From the NCBI GenBank assembly GCA_009192285.1, contig WBVU01000021.1:62001-126000 (forward strand): a DNA stretch of 64,000 bases, given 5' to 3'. The translations under genes and the position numbers were made by a program. Source of the stretch: Morchella semilibera. Lineage: Eukaryota > Ascomycota > Pezizomycetes > Pezizales > Morchellaceae. Below are positions 60,190 through 64,000 of this stretch, in pieces (position 1 is the first letter of the stretch; each line of letters opens with the position of its first letter). The notes beneath the pieces are model-generated. The model was not told where the DNA came from. It made no database searches and saw only the letters and a list, made by a program, of their open reading frames with translations.

Positions 60190-61100
60190 TTCGATAGACA
60201 AATGGTTGGAACAAAAGTTGTGCTATTAATGGACAATTTCTCTGCTCACGAACCCGGCGTAAAGCTTATTGGTGGTGATGGAGCCCTGCAAAATGCTCGT
60301 ATCGTTTGGCCCCCAGCAAATACAACCTCCATCTACCAGCCTTTAGATCGAGGCATTATACAATTGTGGAAGGCGCATACACGAAGACATTATTTTCGCC
60401 ACCTTGTGGGGGAAACAGAAAAGGTAGAAGGGGGAACTAAAATCTCTGATACCACTTTACTACAGGCAATCAAATGGGCTGTAGAGGCATGGAATTCCAA
60501 CCAGTACCATTATTTTTTAACTGCTTCCGAAAGAGTACTGTCAAATATTACGGTCTGGCTTCACTGCGCATTGCTGGTTATCCACAACAACTTGAAACTG
60601 TGCATTCCGGGCTTGATTATTCTATAAACAATAGAATTAGGGACGCCGGGAATAGACTGGGTATGGATGGAGCAGTGGCAGAGGTTCAAGCTGATTTGGA
60701 ATATATGGAAATCACTTTATTCAAGAACCCGTTAATGTTAGATCATTTTTAAATCCTACTGAAGAATGAGTTGAAGACTCGCATGGAGAAATAGATATAA
60801 GTATATAGAATCGGGGTTTGTTCACCTTTTAAGAAAATTTTGCCAACTAATATTAATTCCTCCATTTTAGTCAAATATCTTACAATACTATATCCCGGTG
60901 AATGAATACGAACAACTAGCAGTTGAGAAAGGAAACGAAGCACAACATGATCCAGTTACAACAGAAGCAGCAATCGAATACATCACACAGCTAGAATACT
61001 AGAAGATACAGCTGCCCCTCCATCCGCATTATCGGATTTGGTTAATGTGCGTCGCACTTTGGAAACCACACGGGTTCCGGAGATGAAGACCGATAGTGGA
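60190..61100 (+). pseudogene. Degenerate pogo/Fot1-type DNA transposase (DDE_1)
   Basis: An open stretch at 60202-60627 has the diagnostic core: LLMDNFSAHEPGV containing the second catalytic Asp, then ARIVWPPANTTSIYQPLDRG with the third acidic position, then WKAHTRRHYFRHLV. In full-length family members this is followed by a NCFRKSTV block; here that block is in another frame from about 60515. A further frame change falls near 60745 (FLNPTEE then stop then VEDSHGEID). PVTTEAAIEYITQLE near 60950 marks the C-terminus. The N-terminal helix-turn-helix and CENP-B-type DNA-binding regions were not found, so the 5' part is missing or beyond recognition. It is inactive. Confidence 0.8.
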
Positions 61101-61656
61101 GGTTCCAGGATAGATTAGACCAATACTCTCGGAACACTCTGGAATCTGTTAATTAAACTTAGTTACTTCGGAACTCTACTTCCTCGCTAACTATTCTCTG
61201 AATCCGTGAAACTTTAGCTTAAAAACCCTAACCCTGAATTTACTATAAGAATATATTGGTTATAAGGATGCCAGTACTGTCCGGTATTAGATTCGCCTCT
61301 AGATTCCGGATACAGAAAATACTGCATGCACCCCACTTCGTCCACCATGATCATAATCATGAATGTCCTTTCTTACTTTCTCAAACACTTCAAGGAGGGC
61401 CGAATATCATATATCACGGAATACTATTTGGTAAATTGCAATTGGTCCCAGAGGTCGAATCTTGGCATCAACTCAAAAAGATCGAAAATTTCAGAGTGTA
61501 TCACACACTCACTTGAGCAAAACCGAATATAAATCATAAAATTCAATACCGTTGCCAAGAAAAATCAAAAAATCACTACATCAAAAAGATTCGTCACAAG
61601 GAAAACATGGAGCGCCGGTAGACTGATCGATCGACTCCTCCTTAAAATATACGGAC
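61101..61656. other. Intergenic region
   Basis: Short AT-rich stretch with an aaaaaccctaaccctgaa motif at 61221-61238. No gene or further repeat was recognised. Confidence 0.5.
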
Positions 61657-63543
61657 CTAAACACCGGGCCCCACAACATACTGATATAGGGTGGTGTAGT
61701 TAAATGGCTGCCCCACATCCGGCACTTCCGCATGTAAGATACGAATCCTGAGGTTTGGTATGGCTCCTGCTGGGACCAGCGTTCCATCTGCAAAACGAAC
61801 ATCCAAATTCAAGTTAGTTTCCAGGAAATTCCTGACAGGCTCAACCTGCAGGTTCTGCAGGTTTAGAGGCCCTACAACGCCCGTAATATGTTTCGAGAGT
61901 GCGCGGTTTAAGGGGATGGAGCCTTCAAGGTGTTCCCCTCCCCCAGCATCGCCGGCGTTGAGGCGGGCGATATCTAAATTGTATACGCCAATGCGGAGAA
62001 TCACAAGGTACGTTTGGGCGGGGGGGCCTCCTACGGGTCGGACGCTGACGCGATACCTATAGGATGTCAGCGACCGGGGAATGTATGTTTCTGCTGAGAC
62101 TCACTTAAAAGGGGGACGCGCTGGCAGTTCGTCCCCTCTATACATATTTCTAACCATCTCGAGAACAGCAGCAGGCCGATCCGCAGGTGGTACGTGATCG
62201 AGGTCCAGCTGGCTGAGTTCGGGGTAGGTGCTCCTGAATACTGTGTGGTCAAGAACCTCGCCTGACGTATAGATCGCCAGTGCTAAATTCTTGAAGGGTT
62301 CAAGGGCTGGCTGGGGCATGAGCAACTAAACACAATTTCATGTATATATTAGAAGCAACTTACGGGTTTCATCGGCGGGAGGCACAACGGCGGGGCACAC
62401 TGCTTGCCATAAGGTGAAAAGACGGTCGGTGTTGCAGAGGTGGAGCCAGAAAACGGGATCAAAAGCAGCAACATCACTGTCGCTCTATAGTAACTGTCAG
62501 GGATTTGCAGAGGAGGGGATGTTGATGCACTGTACCAAGTTTCCAGCCCCACCAATGGCTAGGCTTCCACTGTTGTGAATGCTTTCCAATGATGCCGGAA
62601 GACGGCCGTTCCCGAGGTCGCTGAAGACATCTATATTGAACAATTCAAGAACGCTCTTGGCAGCACTGGCAACAATCGTTATTAGAAACATCTCAATTTG
62701 CAAGGACCAGGAGTGATCGGTACATTGCAGTATATCTCCCCAGTCTTGAATTGACCGTCCAGACTGGGTCTGGTGATTCTGGCCAACGAACAGTATTGGC
62801 CCTGTAATCCCCCTAGAGCGCCGGAGTGTTACTAGGACAACCTCCACTCAACCGTCATAGAATTACTTACCGGGAAATAATTTGGGTTAATACCGCCGAA
62901 GTAGTAGCTAAAAAGTGGATTCAGGATGAGCTCCTCAGCCCCACTAGGCAAGGTAACCTGAATATTTTGCTCCCCGAAGACAGCTTTTGGCAAATCGGAA
63001 TCAAGCGCAAGATCGAGATACCTACCTTACCTTAGAATCATTGGCCATTCAAGGGTCTTAGGAGGCTGGTACTTACGGGACACGAAATGTGGGCAACAAA
63101 ATGTCGTATCTCTCTCTGAGAGTGCCATGACCTGCGGGGAAAGTCTCAACCACCTCCCTGACATTGTCATGAAGGACTTGCTATAGAGCTCAGGATATCA
63201 GTTCCTAGATACATTTATTATTTTGAAGAAGATTAGGCGCATGGCATACCTCAAACAGCGCGAGATATATGCGGTTCCAGGCTGGGCGCAGATTACTTGA
63301 GTGAGGACGGTACATGGGGGCCGGTGGGAGGTCAGGTCCATGCCCATCAGGGTCCCACTGGGTGAAGGGACGTCCATGGATCCCACAGATCTGGAACCAG
63401 GATTCGGGATTACCCATAGGTTTCAATTGCATACGCCTGAGACCGAGGATAAACATATTTCGGAGATGTCTATTTTGGAGGAATGTTCGAATTTCCTGAC
63501 GGACACTAAGGTCGCCGTCAACTCCGAGAATCATGACGGGCAT
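61657..63543 (-). pseudogene. Tyrosinase (polyphenol oxidase) pseudogene
   Basis: Fungal tyrosinase layout: the copper domain and a C-terminal shielding-type domain. Exons at about 63543-63250, 63180-63077, 63021-62871, 62841-62536, 62484-62364, 62325-62105 and 62056-61657. Signatures are WFQICGIHGRPFTQWD, YRPHSSNLRPAWNRIYLALFE (exon 1), [40 protein letters not shown] and STYPEL. Working tyrosinases oxidise phenols with two copper ions held by six histidines. Here several ligand sites are changed: AWNR where WHR is usual, IHNSGS where HN-x-IH is usual, and WLHLCN where WLHHCN is usual; YWDWA has become YLDLA. Frame is also lost near 62832-62870, where the remaining gap is too short for an intron, and near 62300. 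Most splice sites survive, so decay is fairly recent. It is a host gene, not a mobile element. Confidence 0.82.
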
Positions 63544-64000
63544 ATTGCTGGTGGGTAATCTCAAGAGAAGGTTATTTACCAAAGTTAGGCTGGTCCGGTG
63601 CTAAAGAGAAGAGGGCGAGCTGACTATTTATAACCAAAGCCCCGCACTTATAAGTGGAAAAGCGGTTGTACAAGGCTAGTGGATGAAAGTCTTGTTATCA
63701 AAGTTATCCCCCCCTCCCCCCTCAGCGGTGAATAGGATCACTCAACCCACGGGTTACCCAAGGAAATATTTGCTTGCTCCTCACCCAACCCGGCCCTGGC
63801 TGTTTAACGCGAAAAAAACACATCACCAGTTGCGGGGTTTGTTGGCAGGATTTGAACGTGCGGGGTGGAACCCACCACCAAAGATGAAGGCCCAGGCCTA
63901 TTCTACTCGCAAGTTCCTGACGTTTGTAAAAGGGGACCACTATTGCATGCCATACAAATACGCGCCAAGTCCAAAACTTACTATGGTATGCAATAGTGGC
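63544..64000. other. Upstream flank of the tyrosinase relic
   Basis: Contains a C-rich run near 63706-63722 and a cgttcaaatcc B-box-like string on the minus strand near 63851, which lacks a matching A box or acceptor stem. An M1 MITE copy begins near 63918. No gene was seen. Confidence 0.5.
63918..64000. mobile_element. MITE family M1, copy 3 (cut by window edge)
   Basis: The left arm (tgacgtttgtaaaaggggac, then cactattgcatgccataca) and internal gccaagtcc match copies 1 and 2. The inner palindrome ccactattgcatgccata / tatggtatgcaatagtgg is nearly perfect. The right terminal arm lies beyond position 64000. Confidence 0.75.

Noticed and set aside
63830-63910. Minus-strand tRNA suggested by cgttcaaatcc
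   Set aside because: A T-arm with four pairs can be drawn, but no A box, D-arm or seven-base acceptor stem fits a 70-90 nt molecule.
1-64000. CRISPR arrays, riboswitches, bacterial promoters and operons
   Set aside because: The sequence is eukaryotic (introns, fungal gene families) and no regularly spaced repeat-spacer array is present.
1-64000. LTR retrotransposon or other virus-derived coding remains
   Set aside because: No reverse transcriptase, integrase, capsid or long terminal direct repeats could be recognised in any frame.

Overview
The window looks like a repeat-rich chromosomal segment of a filamentous ascomycete. A truffle-like member of the Pezizales is my best guess. This rests on short GT-AG introns of about 50-120 nt, a NACHT-ankyrin NLR, a kinase-ankyrin giant, a fungal tyrosinase relic, and long gene-poor stretches full of small inverted-repeat transposons. 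The genus is an inference.

Layout. 1-1921 (minus): TPR-repeat protein gene running off the left edge. 1922-6310: gene-poor, with two foldback elements. 6311-7246 (plus): intact single-exon gene for a 311-aa protein with an acidic stretch and one C-terminal membrane helix. 7247-15648: gene-poor, with a TIR element carrying a Pol III-like unit, and a repeat block with a mariner-type MITE nested inside it. 15649-19498 (minus): complete ten-exon NLR of about 1043 aa whose P-loop sits on a 25-nt micro-exon. 19499-34044: gene-poor, with MITEs, an inverted copy of the repeat block, and two decayed coding stretches. 34045-40256 (plus): four-exon protein kinase-ankyrin gene of about 2005 aa. 40257-48462: MITE-dense, with a possible Mutator-like transposase relic and one exon-like orphan. 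48463-50774 (plus): nine-finger C2H2 protein. 52930-55265 and 56366-58987 (plus): tandem paralogous RING-finger genes with identical 3' exon structure. 60190-61100: decayed pogo/Fot1 transposase. 61657-63543 (minus): tyrosinase pseudogene. The right edge cuts a MITE.

How the parts relate. The TPR protein, NLR and kinase-ankyrin protein carry signalling or repeat-recognition domains of the kinds used in fungal self/nonself recognition. The small membrane-anchored protein could be an effector in such a system, but that is only a hypothesis. Both the kinase-ankyrin and zinc-finger genes lose frame exactly at a G homopolymer, as if one G were missing. The window also holds nine intergenic C/G runs of 10 or more bases, so these two breaks may be base-calling errors rather than decay. 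No intact mobile element was found. The recognisable ones are small non-autonomous inverted-repeat elements and worn DNA transposons.
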